64,000 nucleotides of DNA from the NCBI GenBank assembly GCA_022661535.1, contig JAKULF010000007.1, forward strand, positions 3,348,001 to 3,412,000, in the 5' to 3' direction. Positions 1-12,792 of the stretch are shown piece after piece. Each line of letters begins with the position of its first letter. The first letter of the stretch is position 1. A program made the position numbers and the translations under genes. The notes under the pieces were generated by a model. It made no database searches and was not told the origin of the DNA. It saw nothing but the letters and a program-made list of their open reading frames with translations. Source of the stretch: Eutypa lata. Its lineage: Eukaryota > Ascomycota > Sordariomycetes > Xylariales > Diatrypaceae.

Positions 1-711
1 AAAATTTTAAATTTTATTTAACTTTATATAATTAATAACGCATTAATTAATAATATTATAAGTTTTATATATAAAATTAAAAAATTTATTAATAAATAAT
101 AACTTAATTAAACTTTAAACGTATATATATAAGCGAAGTTATTAATATTACGATATAAATAAAACTTATAATTAAATAATTAAATTATAAAAATAAATAT
201 AAAAATTAAAAATTTAATTTTAATAAATTTATAATTTAATTTCTTAAGTTTTTTAAAGTTTTTAAAGAATTAATCGCTTATTAATATAAAAAAACGTATT
301 AATAAATAAAGTGCTTTAATAATAATTTATAATAATAATAAAAAGTTAAATATTAAAAATATTTTAAAATATTACGTATAATACTTAAAGTATAAAAATT
401 AATATATAATTCGAATTTATAATTAAATTAATATAAACTTTTTTAAATAATAATATATATTTTATTTATCGAAAATTATTTAAAATTAATATTTATTTAT
501 ATATTTTAATAATAATTAAAATAATAATAATAATATATAAATTAAATAATTATTTAAATAAATAATTTATATAATTTAATTTAAATTTATAAATTTATAA
601 ATTATAAATTATTTTATAAAATTATAAATTTATAAATCATTTTATAAATTTAAAAATTTAAAAGTTTAAAAGTTTAAAAATTTAAAAATTTTAAAGTTTT
701 TTTTAATTATA

Positions 712-742
<31 letters not shown>

Positions 743-2976
743 TTAATTATTTATAAAAAAGTTATATAAATATAATTTAATATAATAAAAACTTTATATA
801 TTATAATTTTTTAATTAAAATAATAATAATAATATATATATAAAAAATACATTTAAATATATTTATAAAGTAATTTTTATAAAATAAGTTTTATAAAATA
901 ATTTTTATAAAATAATTTATTAATTTTAATTTATATAACTTTATTTTAAATTTAAAAAAATAATAAAAATTTTAATTTATATATTAATTTATAAATTTAA
1001 TATATATAAAGTTTTAAATTTATTAAGTTTATTTTAAATTTATTATAAATTATTTTATATTAAAACGTAATATTTTATAATATTTTAAAAATTAAAAATT
1101 ATTAATTAAATTTAAATTATTATAATTTATAAAAAAATTTCAAAATTTAATTAATTTAAACTTAATATATTAATATAATATAAAATATATATATAACGAT
1201 TTAAAATTTAAAATAAAATATTATTATTAATATTTTTTTAATAAAATATAATCGTTTAAATAAATAATAACGAAAATTATTATAAATTAAAAAATATATA
1301 TTTATTAAATAAATATATATATATATTTTTATATATTAATTTATTAAAAAAAAATATAAAAAATTATATATTTAAATTTATTATAAATAATAATCGTTTA
1401 TATTTTAAAAATTAATAAATTTAATAATTATAATAACTTTTAAATTAATAAAATTAATAAATTAAAATAATTATTATAATTATAAATAAATTATATAATT
1501 TATAAATATAATTTATATTATTTATTAATTTAATAATTTTTATTAATAATTAAATTTTATTAATAATTTAATATATTTTTTTATATAACGTTAATATTTT
1601 TTTATTTTATTTTAAATTATTTTTTTATTAATATATATAATTTTTTTAATATTAAAATAAAATCGTTATTAAATATAATTTTTTATAAAAATAATATAAT
1701 ATTTATTTTTTATTAATATTATTTTAAAATAATAATAAAAGTTTAATATAATAATAATTTATTTTTGATATTTTTATATTATAAATTTTTTATAAATATA
1801 AACTTTATCGTTATTTTTTTAAAATATTTAAGTTTTATTATTAACGAAATTATTTAAATTTTTTATAATTTTTATTATTATTATTTTATAAATTATAAAG
1901 TTTATTTTTTATTATTATTTAATAATATTTTATATTAATATAAATGTAATTTATAATTAATTTTAATTATAATTACGTAATAAATAATAATTTAATTTTA
2001 AAGGTTTTTTTTAATAAAATAAATATTAATTTATAATTATTATAACTTATATATATCGTTTAATTTAATAATATATAAATTAAAATAAATTTATTTAATT
2101 ATTTTTATTTATTTTTTTTATTATTTATTATTTAAATTAATAATATAATTTTAAAAAAAATTATTTTTAACGTTTTAATTAAAAAATAAAATATTATTTA
2201 TTAATAAAAAAAATAAAATAATATTATTTAAATTATTATTATAAATATAATATTATTTTATATTAAGCTTTTTAAAATTATTAATTTTATATAATTTTAT
2301 TATTATTAATTTTTTAATTTTTAATTTAATTTTTTTATTTTAATTATTTAATTATATATTTATTAATAATTTATTAAAATATTTTTATATTAATATTAAC
2401 GTTAATAATTTTATTATATTAATTATATTATATAATTTTATATATTATAAAATTATTTTAATAATTTAAGTTTTTAAATTAATTATTAAATTATTTATTA
2501 TTTTTATATTTAAATAAATAATATTTATTACGGCTTTTTTTAAATTTAAAGTTATAAATTTATTATTAAATATTAAAATTAATATATTTTTTAAATTTAA
2601 ATAAATTTTCGTAATTAAAAAATATATTAAATTTAAATAATTAATTAAATTTTAATTTTAATATATATTTAATTAATTATTAAAAAACTTTAAAATAATT
2701 ATATATTTATTATAACGTTATTTTTTTCGTTAAATTTTCGTTTTTAAATAAATAAAAAAAATTTATAAATTTAATAATATTTTTATTTTTAATTTATTAA
2801 AAAATATTATATTTTATTTAATTTAATTTTTTAAATATTATAATATAAAAAAAATTAATTTAATATTTAAAAAAAGCGTTTAATTACGAATATATTCGTA
2901 GAAATATCGTTTTTATTATTAATAATTTCGTTAAATTAATTAAAAGTTATATAATAACGTTAATTAACAAAATAAT
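1..2976. repeat. AT-rich, RIP-mutated block (left edge cut by window)
   Basis: The stretch is almost pure A and T. The few remaining C and G lie mainly in CpG, with some in CT/AG; CpA and TpG are nearly absent. No reading frame of useful length exists. This is the end state expected of repeat-induced point mutation, so the block is most likely a dead transposon copy, but no terminal repeat or coding motif can be recognised. A run of ATT triplets lies at about 713-741. The block stops sharply near 2976, where ordinary sequence resumes, and a truncated gene follows immediately. Confidence 0.85.
713..741. repeat. ATT microsatellite
   Basis: About nine consecutive ATT/TAT triplets inside the AT-rich block. 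Probably ordinary slippage in very low-complexity DNA. Confidence 0.7.
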
Positions 2977-3067
2977 AATGGGCGCATAGGCTTAATGCGC
3001 AATTTCTTTTTACCGGGTCCTGTCTATCTAATAGTAGGTGATAGCGCCTTTAGATCCCCTAGGCCGA

Positions 3068-3625
3068 TTACCCCAAACCCCTATATAGTGGCTTGTAATG
3101 GATGATCTCAACCCCGAAATAAGCGGCATCGTGGTCCCGGAGGAACGTCACAACATCCCTGCATGCCCGCGTCCAGATCGCGATATCCTCGGGACTCGGA
3201 GTTCCGTCCTTGTTGTAGACCAACAGCATGACAGTCGGCACGTGTTTTTGTCCTTCTCCTCCTTCTCCTTGCTGTTGTTCTGCGGCATCGGGAGTGGAAC
3301 CTTCTACTACGCAACGCTGCCGCCGCCGTCTTGCCATCTCGACATGAATAGCCCACGACGTCCCCTGTAGAGCCGCCTCGCCCCCAAAGGTCCGATTAGC
3401 CGATTTCAGCTCCCGGGCCTTCTCGGCGGCGGCGCCGCTGAGCTCCCGCGGCCCGTCCTCCTTCAACGACCACGGCGCTAGTCTCGGGTAGCACACCCGC
3501 TCCTGCTCGATATTTGCGTGCGGCACCACCTCTGCCGTCTTCGTCCAGGTCCCGACCCGCTCCTGCAACGGTGCTGCTGCCGCTCCCCATCTGTTGAAGA
3601 GTGGGAGGGTATTTGCCCTGTCCAT
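3068..3625 (-). CDS. unrecognised fungal protein, probably truncated at its C-terminus
   Basis: A single open frame of 185 residues if the methionine at 3625 (MDRANTLPLF) is the start. The frame runs on upstream to 3736, but that extension is a lysine/arginine-rich stretch translated from a pyrimidine-rich leader and is unlikely to be coding. No signal peptide or membrane segment. The last 50 residues (VPTVMLLVYNKDG, then IWTRACRDVVTFLRD and GVEIIHY) resemble the matching part of the neighbour at 4747-5382. The frame ends abruptly at GLG about 90 bp from the AT-rich block, so the rest of the domain was probably lost to the repeat. Function unknown; it may be a pseudogene. Confidence 0.5.
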   Translation of the reverse strand: MDRANTLPLFNRWGAAAAPLQERVGTWTKTAEVVPHANIEQERVCYPRLAPWSLKEDGPRELSGAAAEKARELKSANRTFGGEAALQGTSWAIHVEMARRRRQRCVVEGSTPDAAEQQQGEGGEGQKHVPTVMLLVYNKDGTPSPEDIAIWTRACRDVVTFLRDHDAAYFGVEIIHYKPLYRGLG

Positions 3626-4746
3626 TCTTTTTTCTTTTCTTTCTTTTTTTTTTCTACCGCGGCGATGAGGAGGGTAGGTTTGTCGGCGCTTACGTAGAGC
3701 TCTTTGTTTTATTATTTGTTCGAAGTTGCTTACCACAGAGCTAAGCCTACCTTACCGCTTTGCTACCTCTGCCATGACGAGGAACACAAAGGCATCCGTC
3801 TGCATAGATCTACTGTCTCTCTCCCACCGTGTCCTCAAAAGGGGTATAGAAGCCCAAGCATGATAGGTGTGTGCGCACCAACGCTGTAACATTCCTCACT
3901 CTACACAAGTAATAAAAGGGGTGTTGTTTAGATGTTAAGAATATTTCCAAAATTCTGAGTTTTCGTATATACCACCAAGCTTCCATCATAGCAGCCAACT
4001 TTCCTACCATCTTTCGGTTGCATATTGTCAACGGCGGGGGAATACCTTCGTGCGGCTTAGATCCGGCGACTTAAGCACTACAGAACGGCTTCTTAATCAA
4101 AGCGATGTCTCCCTTCGTGCATTCACTTGTCTTGATGCTTTTCGACAGTTGACTCCACGAGGACGAATGTATGTTCACTATTCAAGCAAAGCGAGCTAGA
4201 TTGGAGTATTGGTTATCTATGACCCGTTCCCACCCGAATATTCTCCCATTGTTGATCTCAACACAAAAATGTACGAGAGTTGTGACCGGCAATAAGGTCG
4301 CCTTCTAAAATCACCCGGATGACATTAGCCCCCCAAAATAATCTCGATCGATTGTTGACACACTTCTCATTTGTGCCGTACAATATACTGAGTTGGGCAG
4401 AATGTGTTCCACGCTGTAAATTGCACGACCTTGTCAAATTCTAGATAGGAACCTAGTATGCTGCTCTCGTTACTAAGGCTCGGCCTAGCCCATACTTACT
4501 TACCTAACGCTATTGATACCAAAGCTGTTAAAATAAGACACCTCTTAGAAAGGGGTAAGCATTGGATTTGGATAAGGATTCTAATTTAGCTAGAACCTAC
4601 ATACATGATATCGCTAGAGGTCAATATTATCCTTAATACCCGCCTATCTTGTCTTTAAAACAAATGATAGTAAAAAGGAAAGCATGATGGCGTGAAAGCA
4701 GCATTGCATTGTTAATCCCTTTCAAGCTCTCAGCTATCTAAATACG
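3626..4746. other. spacer, nothing recognised
   Basis: About 1.1 kb between two minus-strand genes. Only short frames below 75 codons without protein-like composition. The part next to 3625 is the pyrimidine-rich (TTTTCTTT) leader of the truncated gene. No RNA gene or repeat seen. Confidence 0.5.
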
Positions 4747-5382
4747 TTACAAATAACCTTGCTCCGTATGTTTCTTATGCGAATTAAGAAGATCCTCCCA
4801 CTGCTCCAAGTAAAGCAACTTCCCAGTCCGGAACCTCCCTATATTCACAGCCAACGCATTTTTCTTGTGGAACACTTCTTCGTCCATCATTTGCAGTCCC
4901 AACCCAATTCCACCAGCATCGTCGAGATATCCCCTCATATACGCGAAGGACTTCCTCCAGAGCTTTTCGTCGGCGTCGGTTAACTCCATCATTTCTTGGA
5001 AAGAAACGTCTGCTTTCTTCGTCACCAGCATTATCAGTGACGGTATATTCCTTTGGAATATCTGTCCGGGGTAGCCCTTCCGACAGGAGCCCAGTGCTAG
5101 TCGGACCCGGTACCCCGTCATCTTGTATCCCGCCTCCTTGAACCGTATATAGTTGGTATTCGTGTGCAGCCGTGTATGGACTCCCTCCCAGTCGCGATCC
5201 CAGAATTCGTTGATCCAATTTCCATCTCCCTCGATCGGATCATAAGGCTGGGTTCCAGGGCCACAAAGTCCATTTTCGTCAATAGGAGGTGGTGGACGAG
5301 GTGTGGCTGCACTAGAGAAAGCTTCTGAAGTAGCGGTACTTAGTCGATTAAGTAGCCCCTGAGCAGTACTCCGGAGCGGCAT
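4747..5382 (-). CDS. unrecognised intronless fungal protein, 211 aa
   Basis: Uninterrupted frame with a good start (MPLRSTAQGL) and protein-like composition. The N-terminal 35 residues are Ser/Pro/Ala-rich and could be a targeting or disordered segment. The remainder is a compact mixed domain with aromatic-rich WINEFWDRDWEGVH, the strand IPSLIMLVTKK, then a helix starting LWRKSFAYMRGYLDD. The order of hydrophobic strand, W-containing helix and GxGL/GVE strand is shared with the truncated protein at 3068-3625, suggesting two members of one family. No catalytic motif recognised and no membrane segment. Possibly of the many lineage-specific fungal orphan families; function unknown. Confidence 0.55.
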   Translation of the reverse strand: MPLRSTAQGLLNRLSTATSEAFSSAATPRPPPPIDENGLCGPGTQPYDPIEGDGNWINEFWDRDWEGVHTRLHTNTNYIRFKEAGYKMTGYRVRLALGSCRKGYPGQIFQRNIPSLIMLVTKKADVSFQEMMELTDADEKLWRKSFAYMRGYLDDAGGIGLGLQMMDEEVFHKKNALAVNIGRFRTGKLLYLEQWEDLLNSHKKHTEQGYL

Positions 5383-7258
5383 TATTGAGAGTGTGGTGAT
5401 TTTTGGGTGGTACTTGAACTTTCTCAGCAGTTCCAGTGAAAGTAGACGTTTATCGTTAAAAAGATGTCGTGCTTCAAGTTTGAAAGCATTAATTCGACTT
5501 TATAGTAGAAACGACTTGTTGACTTTATAGTAAAAACGACATGGGGCGGAGGTGCTATGAAGCTCGGAAGTCATGTCATGGCTAAACATAGTAAAATATA
5601 GGTCATAGGCCTCATAGCTATTTTCATTCATTGCTAGCATGCATCTATTGCAAGCCTTTCATTTGGAATCATCCAGATTTAAGCCTCAAAACGGACATGA
5701 GTCAAGGCCCAGATTAAATAACTATGTAACAATAATATCACTTGTAAAGAGTAGGGGAGTGGAATATGTAATGTCCAGTGGGGGCACGTACGTAGTGAAT
5801 ACGATTTCTGATTTATTTGAGTCTTGCTTAGACTGATATTGAATGCTTCGCCCTATCTACCTGAGGAGTCAGTCCAACGACTATATTACCACATGACATG
5901 TCTAGCATAGTTTCCATGTAGTATTAGTCACAGTTTATCTCTCTTGTACTAACAACAATAACAACCCCCAATACCTTTAAGGTTATGTGTATGTTTTATG
6001 TTGTAGCAACTAGAAGCTGCTCGTGCAAGAACTATCCTCACTAGAACTCATCGGAAAAGATTAAGATTATTTTCCTTTGATTTATCGGGGAAGAAGTTAT
6101 ATGATTGATCAATGGGGGTAAAATAAATATTTAAGAAAGATGAAATTTATCACTCAATAGGAACATCCTTTCTTACGAAGATGGTAGTTGTGTGTAGTAG
6201 GTGAATGAGATAGATGAAACACCTGAGGGTGGCTTTTATGATGGATGCCTTACTACTTCAGCATTTATATACAATGTGCAACAAAATATAACTGAAAGCC
6301 AACCATAAAGCATTTTATAAATTTCCCCCTTTTGCCAACCAATATACTCCCCCTATCAAAAGAATTGGTAGATATACAACGTCATTAATTAAGCCACTAT
6401 ACTTTTTTTCAGTTTAATTCCTTATTAAGTTAATAATTAACTGCTCATAATTACCATAACTTTACCTTTATTTTAATTTTAAATATTTCAATAACTACAG
6501 ATGTCAATTCTTTCATCGCAAGGCCAAGCCACTCATCATTGGTATGCAAGGACAGTCTGAAAGGTACTGGAAGATATATTATAAAAGTATTCTACCATAT
6601 AGCCATGTAGTTTCATATGTGAGAATGGAAATAAATAACATAGAACTGTCGACTTCTTAAGCCTCCAATCGTCAACCGTGTGCGTTTATCTCTATCCTAC
6701 AACTAACAACCCTACTTGGTTATAACCATCGTTGAATAGTACTTAACCCCACATAATTGAAAATACAAAGTACCTCCCTAGATAAGCTAATACCAAGTAT
6801 GTAAAGCTTAAGCTTCATATCAAAACATCATATTATCCTTGACAACAACAATAGAACAACAACAGTACAAGATTTATCATCCTTTCTCAGCAATAGTCAT
6901 GCACAAATTTATTTTTAAGGATAGTGGACATCATGGCGGGAGATCTCAGACCAAACCTAAGCATAAGCGCAGGATTCGCAACCGTGGACATATGCGTATA
7001 CAGGTAAGATCCCTCTACGCGTTTTAAGATATAACTAAAGTCAGGGCTTTCGTCTGAACCAGTTGCAACAGTGTCACTCTACGAGATCATACACGTGTCA
7101 GATACACTTGTTCATCCTTTTGAATGCTCGTTCGCCTCTGTGCATCTTCACCAAGGCCATCCCCCCTTGACCTTGAAAGCCAGCAACTCCTCAGTACCTA
7201 CCTACGCGATTGCTTGTGTCTGTACCATTTCCACTTGTGCGTGGATACTGTTGCTCCT
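5383..7258. other. gene-free spacer
   Basis: About 1.9 kb, AT-richer than genic DNA, with only frames under 70 codons. Contains AT-rich tracts at 6300-6500 but not the strong CpA depletion of the RIP blocks. No RNA genes, repeats or exons recognised. Confidence 0.5.
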
Positions 7259-7747
7259 ATGACGGCACGGCTTGCCTTTGAGACTATAGTGGGCTTCGAT
7301 CGTTGGCAAAAGAAAGAAGGGTGTCGTGCTGTCTTGGACAGTTTCTGGGGGAAAGACACAGGCCTGCCGGAGCAATCTATCACATCGCCCGTCGACATCC
7401 ACGCCTTCTATCAAGAGCGACGTCTCAGCGTATGCCGTTCGAAATATCTTCCCAGTAGTGATGCGCGAATCGAGGATCTAGAAAATGAGATTGTGGAGAT
7501 ATCACCTCCGATGCTTACGAGACTCATCTGTTGTAGGGCCGCGGTAGCGTCTGCTTACCGCGATGACGATAAGAAACAATGGTGGCTCATGGCGATGGAC
7601 TTATGGAATGCGTTTCCGCCCGAACCGCCAGGAAAGGGACCGGAAACAAGGCCTGAGAGAACGTGTGCTTTTGACCTTGTTCATTTACGGCTAGAACAAC
7701 CCACCCCTTATGACTTGCAGATTTCACGCGCCTCCGTAGCTGAGTAA
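7259..7747 (+). CDS. orphan ORF, hypothetical protein (about 162 aa)
   Basis: The frame is open from 7124 to the TGA-less stop at 7745-7747 (TAA). I prefer the start at 7259 (MTARLAFETIVGF) because the preceding 45 codons are Cys/Ser/Pro-rich and not protein-like; starting at 7124 gives 207 aa. Visible features are an acidic segment (RIEDLENEIVEI), a Trp pair (KKQWWLMAMDLW) and a Pro-rich tail. No known domain, signal peptide or membrane span. It stands alone in gene-poor DNA and has partly open frames on the other strand, so it may be a decayed gene or a single exon of a longer one. Confidence 0.35.
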   Translation: MTARLAFETIVGFDRWQKKEGCRAVLDSFWGKDTGLPEQSITSPVDIHAFYQERRLSVCRSKYLPSSDARIEDLENEIVEISPPMLTRLICCRAAVASAYRDDDKKQWWLMAMDLWNAFPPEPPGKGPETRPERTCAFDLVHLRLEQPTPYDLQISRASVAE

Positions 7748-10700
7748 TATGATTCATATCGGATTTAAGTAGACGCAATAGTTCTACGTGTAGCGATGGG
7801 AAGTATTTGTTCCCACTATCGTCATTAGAGGGGAGGATCTTATACCACGGAACGGGAACCACGCCACAGGTCCAAAGAGAAGGCCTCCACGCCTAACTGG
7901 TTCAGAAATGAGTCGCCGAAATACGGAAAAGAACAGGGATTATAAATTATAATGGGTATATTCGCCATGCCATAAAGAAGAACATCTCTTCGACGTTAAC
8001 GCCTATCTCCTAATAAGGGAGGAAGGGACCAACTGGAGAAGCGAGGATTTTTTGATGTAAATCTTTCATTGAACACGCTTAGGGGTAACGTTAACGCAGA
8101 AGCCTAGCACTGTATCAAACTCGCAACCTCCTCTATGCCCCTTTTCCCGAAGATGGATACCGCTTTATTACTAAAAAGCAGGCTACCATCCGTACAACGC
8201 CGCGACTTTGACGCTTCGCTATCTACCTTGCTCAGGAGCAGTCTACAGCATGTCACATATTTGTCAAGGTTCATCACTAGTTGATGGTACAGGTCGACAT
8301 CATCTTTACCTGCCTATTGCTGTATTTCGGCATAGTCTGTGAGGTGACGCTGACCTCCTGGGTGAGCATACTGACATGAAGGGCGCGACCACCTAGCCAA
8401 TCAACACTTAACATTATATATGGCTTACTGGGGAACCCATTCATGCCATTCATCATTGGGTATACAGGATGGGTATGCTATCGATTACGACGGCTTACCT
8501 ATGTTCAGTAGGAAGCGATACGACATATACTTTCATAGAGCCCCGTTGGAAGCTGAATAATATATGTACAACACCACTGGCTGTATACTTTCGCCGCCAG
8601 CTGCAGCGATGCTAGAAATGCCTCTGCTGCCGTCTAGAATGGCCAGACTCTTAGCTCTTGGTTGGTGGATGCGGGGGTCTAGTGCATAGATGTTACCTAA
8701 CCCAAACGTGGCGAAGGAGAAGACAGCCGTTTGGAAGCATGGTCAGGTTTTCAACGAAGATGTTGTCAAACTTGAAAATGCATGTCACCAGAGCACTAGC
8801 ACAGGAAGTATGGTGCGTTAGACTTCAGCGTCATGATTGGTATGACTGAGCGTTTTATACTATTGGTCCCATAAACGAAGTGTGAAGACCATAGACCAAA
8901 GGTCTAATTATGAGGCTCGTCCAATGCGCTCATGCAATACAAATAGGCAGCCATGGGGCATTGTTGGCCTTATTCTTACCACCTTGTTCTCCCGAGTTGA
9001 TGAACGTTTATAGCGAATCCAGAACCACTCAGAATACCTACGCTCTCGGGAAACATAGTTGGCAACAATGGCTTGGGTCTGATGTGTAAGTTAAGGTGTT
9101 CCAGGCATATCCGCTCCTATAGGCCTTATCTTACCAGGTGCCAATATCCCCGATCAGGCTTTCGCAATCTTCAGACAAGGATTACAAGAGGATTGGTAGT
9201 ACCGCCCACTGTGTCCCTCCCTATGACTAGAACCCGCCACTCACAGCTTATTTCCGTTCAAAGCAATATAACCAATCATAGCCTATGTATCAGGAAATAT
9301 TATGAAGCATCAATTGCCTGACAAATGGCCACGAAACAGCACCAGAATTGGCAGGAGGCAGGCCTCTTTAAGAAAAGAGAGCCGGAGCAACTGGATCCTG
9401 AAACCTAGCCAGGTTTATGACTAGTCAAGATAGAAATCCCATTTTAAGTAGGTCATAATTCCATGGTTTATATATTTAGGTAGTCAACGTTGAGGGGTCA
9501 CGTAAGCAGTTAAACTATCGTTGCTTACCTGCATATGCAGCTAGGTTACATTTAAGCTTTTCTGGACCCAGTACGCTGGGTTAGCACGTGTTGGGAATAT
9601 AGGAGGTTGCATTAACGATTAGAAGGCATGATTCGCCTGTTTTAGATAAGCCATTCAATATGTACATTGGAGGTGTGCAATCCTTGCCCTTGTTCTTTCA
9701 CTTACACTATTCATCTCTACGAAATGGCTAGTTATGAGGAAGTCCTGCCACTTGTATTGAAATCATGTGGCACAGCTCTTATACAATTATAGCTATACGG
9801 TAACTACCTACGTAAGGAGTCTTGCATATGTGGGAGAAGGTCTGGGTGAGGTTTGATGGCTGTGTCATTGCATCCTTCACATATTATTTGTCTCTTCCAG
9901 CTCCTCTAGTTGAGTATGTAACGGGACGTTCCGTGAAACCTGGTTGTTACCTCTAGCATCACATAGTAATCCTACATGGAACTTGATCCATTACTCGGGG
10001 TCCAGAACGTTTGAAGCGCTATAGCTTAACAGTGACCCGTAAAATGAGCGACTAGCTGACTAGGCAATTCAATCGAATTGTGGGCAGATATATTAACATA
10101 ATACAATACATGTTAATGAATGTTATAAAGGAATGATAAGTAGCCATCTGTCGAGGTTAAGTTGTATAATTCTAGCAAAGAAACCCTGTAAAGGTTACTG
10201 GGGGCTGCGAACTCAAGTAACTGGAGCTAATGCATTGGGGTAACGAACGTACGTAGGTATGTAATGCGATGCGTATCCTGTCGTGGATTAAGAGGTACAT
10301 ATATGAATAGATTGCCAAGAGCCCGGATTCAGGGAATCTAAAACGGGCGTCAGCTTCATTCAGCCTTACCGTTTTTGGGGGCCGGGCCCTGTAACCTAAT
10401 ACCTGGGCTGCCAGGAACGGTTTGCATTCGATAGGGCCCCAGACCATTGTGCCTATTAATTGAATGTGCGTGCCGCCTTATTGCAGCCAGTCATGTCAGC
10501 AGCTAAGCATTCTGGGCGGTAATTTTTTTTTGAAGGAGCGCAGTAGCTTCAGATCCAGGGCGGCACAGCCCACCGAGCTGAAGAGGCGATGATTGATCCA
10601 CATCCTCGGGCTCCGCCGCATACTTACCCTAACCCCATAACCACCAAGGTCGCGAACAGAGCTCGTGGCAGCAAGGGGGGATGGAGGGAGGAAGGAAAAG

Positions 10701-10819
10701 TCCGGTCCGCTCACTCAGTTAAATATCTATTTCCTTCATATGTAAGATGGGGTGGCCCCTTCGAAGCTCGTTTTAGCATGTATTTTGCTTCGCTAGAATA
10801 GTTAGCAACAATAGCAGCA
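7748..10819. other. 3-kb gene-poor spacer
   Basis: Only short frames on both strands. Base composition is moderate and CpA is not depleted, so this is not a RIP block. A 42-codon minus-strand frame at 7840-7968 looks somewhat protein-like but cannot be connected to anything. No RNA gene, tandem array or terminal repeat recognised. Confidence 0.45.
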
Positions 10820-11951
10820 ATGAACCGCCTGCCAGAGACGATCGGGAACGTGGTCACTTCCTGGATACCGCTTGAGAGCGCGTGGCCTGGAAACAAAGAC
10901 TGCGCCAGTTTATTGTGGATTTATCATGACCCCATACTCGCTGCTTATGACCCGGGCTACGGGGTTACGGCCGCACAGGATGTGACGTGCCACCCGAAAG
11001 CGGTAACGACCTGGTGGTTACAGGAGCGACTCGGACCAAATACCGAGACTGTCGTCAGTCTGGGCCCGATCACCTGTCCCGAAGACTACTACACCGCTAC
11101 GCAGCGTGTCCAGGATCCATCAAGTACACTGATAGCTTGCTGTCCATCGTAAGTTCAGCTCCAGATGTCTCCATCACTCGTCTTTGCCTAGTACCTAGCT
11201 CATAGATCTTCATAGGGGTTACGAATACAATGGCCAGGTGATGAGCCAAGGAGACACAGGTCAATGCACATCGAAGATCGCAGAGGGGGATATTGTGTCA
11301 TACTTGACGCAAGACCAAGGGACCTGGACCACGGAAGTCTCTACGGTCACGTCCGAAACCTCGGTGGTAGGAGTTCAGATCAACGGGTGGAAGTTCGCCG
11401 AAGAGACGACCGCCCCAACACCGGGCACCGGATCCGTCACCCTGGCCGCCAGCTCACAAACCGCATCCGCCGATGCAGTAGTACCCCAGAGCGAAGCATT
11501 CGGCACCTCCGCCAAGATCGGCATCGGCGTCGGCGTATCCCTAGGCGTCACCGGGCTCGTCGCTCTGGGCGCCGGCTTGCTCATGATGTACAGGGCGCGG
11601 AAGGCGTTGCGGTCGATGACTTCCCTCCCGCCTGTTGAGAAGAATCTAAGCGACGGGGGCATTCGGTCGGTGTCCACCTCGCAATTGTCGCAATCCTACG
11701 CCCCCAAGGCTCCGGTGATAAATCCCGTAGTCGAGATGCCACAATACCCCGAACAGAGCTGGAGTAGCGGGCACTCTCCTGAGCTCTCTGTGTACCCGGC
11801 GTACGGAGTGACCGTCCCTCATGGTGAGATGGAGGGCACGACGCCGCCGCCGCCGCCGCCGCCGGATGTCAACGAAAGGATACAGCGAAGGATGGAACTA
11901 GAGGGCGAGTTCGAGAGGAACGTGAAAGTGCTGCGTTATCCTCATAGATGA
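10820..11951 (+). CDS. single-pass membrane protein of the fungal CCPSGY type, 354 aa
   Basis: Two exons, 10820-11148 and 11216-11951, joined across a 67-nt intron (GTAAGT ... ATAG). The junction restores the motif CCPSGY, the hallmark of a common family of fungal surface proteins whose outer part is Cys- and Thr-rich. Residues 1-205 form the presumed outer domain (Cys pairs, Trp-rich WWLQERLG), followed by a Thr/Ser stalk. One membrane span lies at about 209-235 (IGIGVGVSLGVTGLVALGAG), then RARK as the stop-transfer and a roughly 115-residue cytosolic tail with a PPPPPPP run and an acidic/basic C-terminus. The modelled N-terminus has no signal peptide, so either an upstream exon is missed or the protein inserts as a reverse anchor. 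Role unknown; a surface sensor or cell-wall-linked protein is a guess. Confidence 0.7.
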
Positions 11952-12792
11952 TAATACGTTATATCCTTAATTAATAAAAGATGTTAGAAGAATTAACCTT
12001 CCCTGAAAATTGTAATGCTTCTAAGACGATGCGCTGATGGTAGTATAATATGATTATGATATCCGAAGAAGTTTGCAACATGAGTAAATGTAATATACAC
12101 TTATTTGTCTTGACATGAAACCACGTTCTCATAAATGATTCATGCCACCTTGAAAGATAGGGAACAAATCAGTATATCAGCTTGCAAAAATCGCAATCGA
12201 CATATTACTACTCTAGAGTCGTATGTGTTGGCCAAATCGTAGTTGGACACATCACGGTCTCGGTTGCCAGGTCATAAGGGAACAGAGGTAGAGACAGGAC
12301 AGATCACATCTCCATGAAATAGAAGAACGATATAGTACTAGAAAAGTAGCTATGCGACGGCAATATTGCTCTGAGATCACCATACAACAGGTCTAAGCAA
12401 GTATTAGGAATGATTTTCTGCCTGTCAATGTCTAATAGTCATTTAGATCACGAAAAAGGATCACCTAGGTGAGTAAGTCTATCCGACATTGGGTCGCAGC
12501 ATTTGTGATATTAGTTGGCGTCGTCACTGTCTCATGTGTGTTCTAGACAATGAAAACCACCTGTTTATGTGACTATTCATGTAGCTTAGTTCTATATTGG
12601 AGCTGAGCTGTCTGCAATGACTATTTATATGACTTTATCCTTAACTTCTTCAACCCTTACTTTCATTTCCACCACAGACTTACCTACACTTAAATATCCA
12701 GGCAGATTCGTCTATGATCATCCACGTTATACTGCTATACTAATATACTAGTTCCCACCGCATAGACGTCTTCTTCATCGCATTATTCCACC
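11952..12792. other. spacer
   Basis: About 840 bp with no frame longer than 60 codons and no recognised signal. The last 150 bp before the next gene are CT-rich, as expected of a fungal promoter and leader. Confidence 0.5.

Noticed and set aside
1..2976. Whether the left AT block is a copy of the element at 43171-53493
   Set aside because: Both are too degraded to align by eye and no LTR-like end was found near 2976; needs a computed alignment.
7840..7968. Minus-strand 42-codon frame starting MANIPIIIYNPC
   Set aside because: Looks protein-like, but no splice partner or homologue is recognised and it is too short to call.
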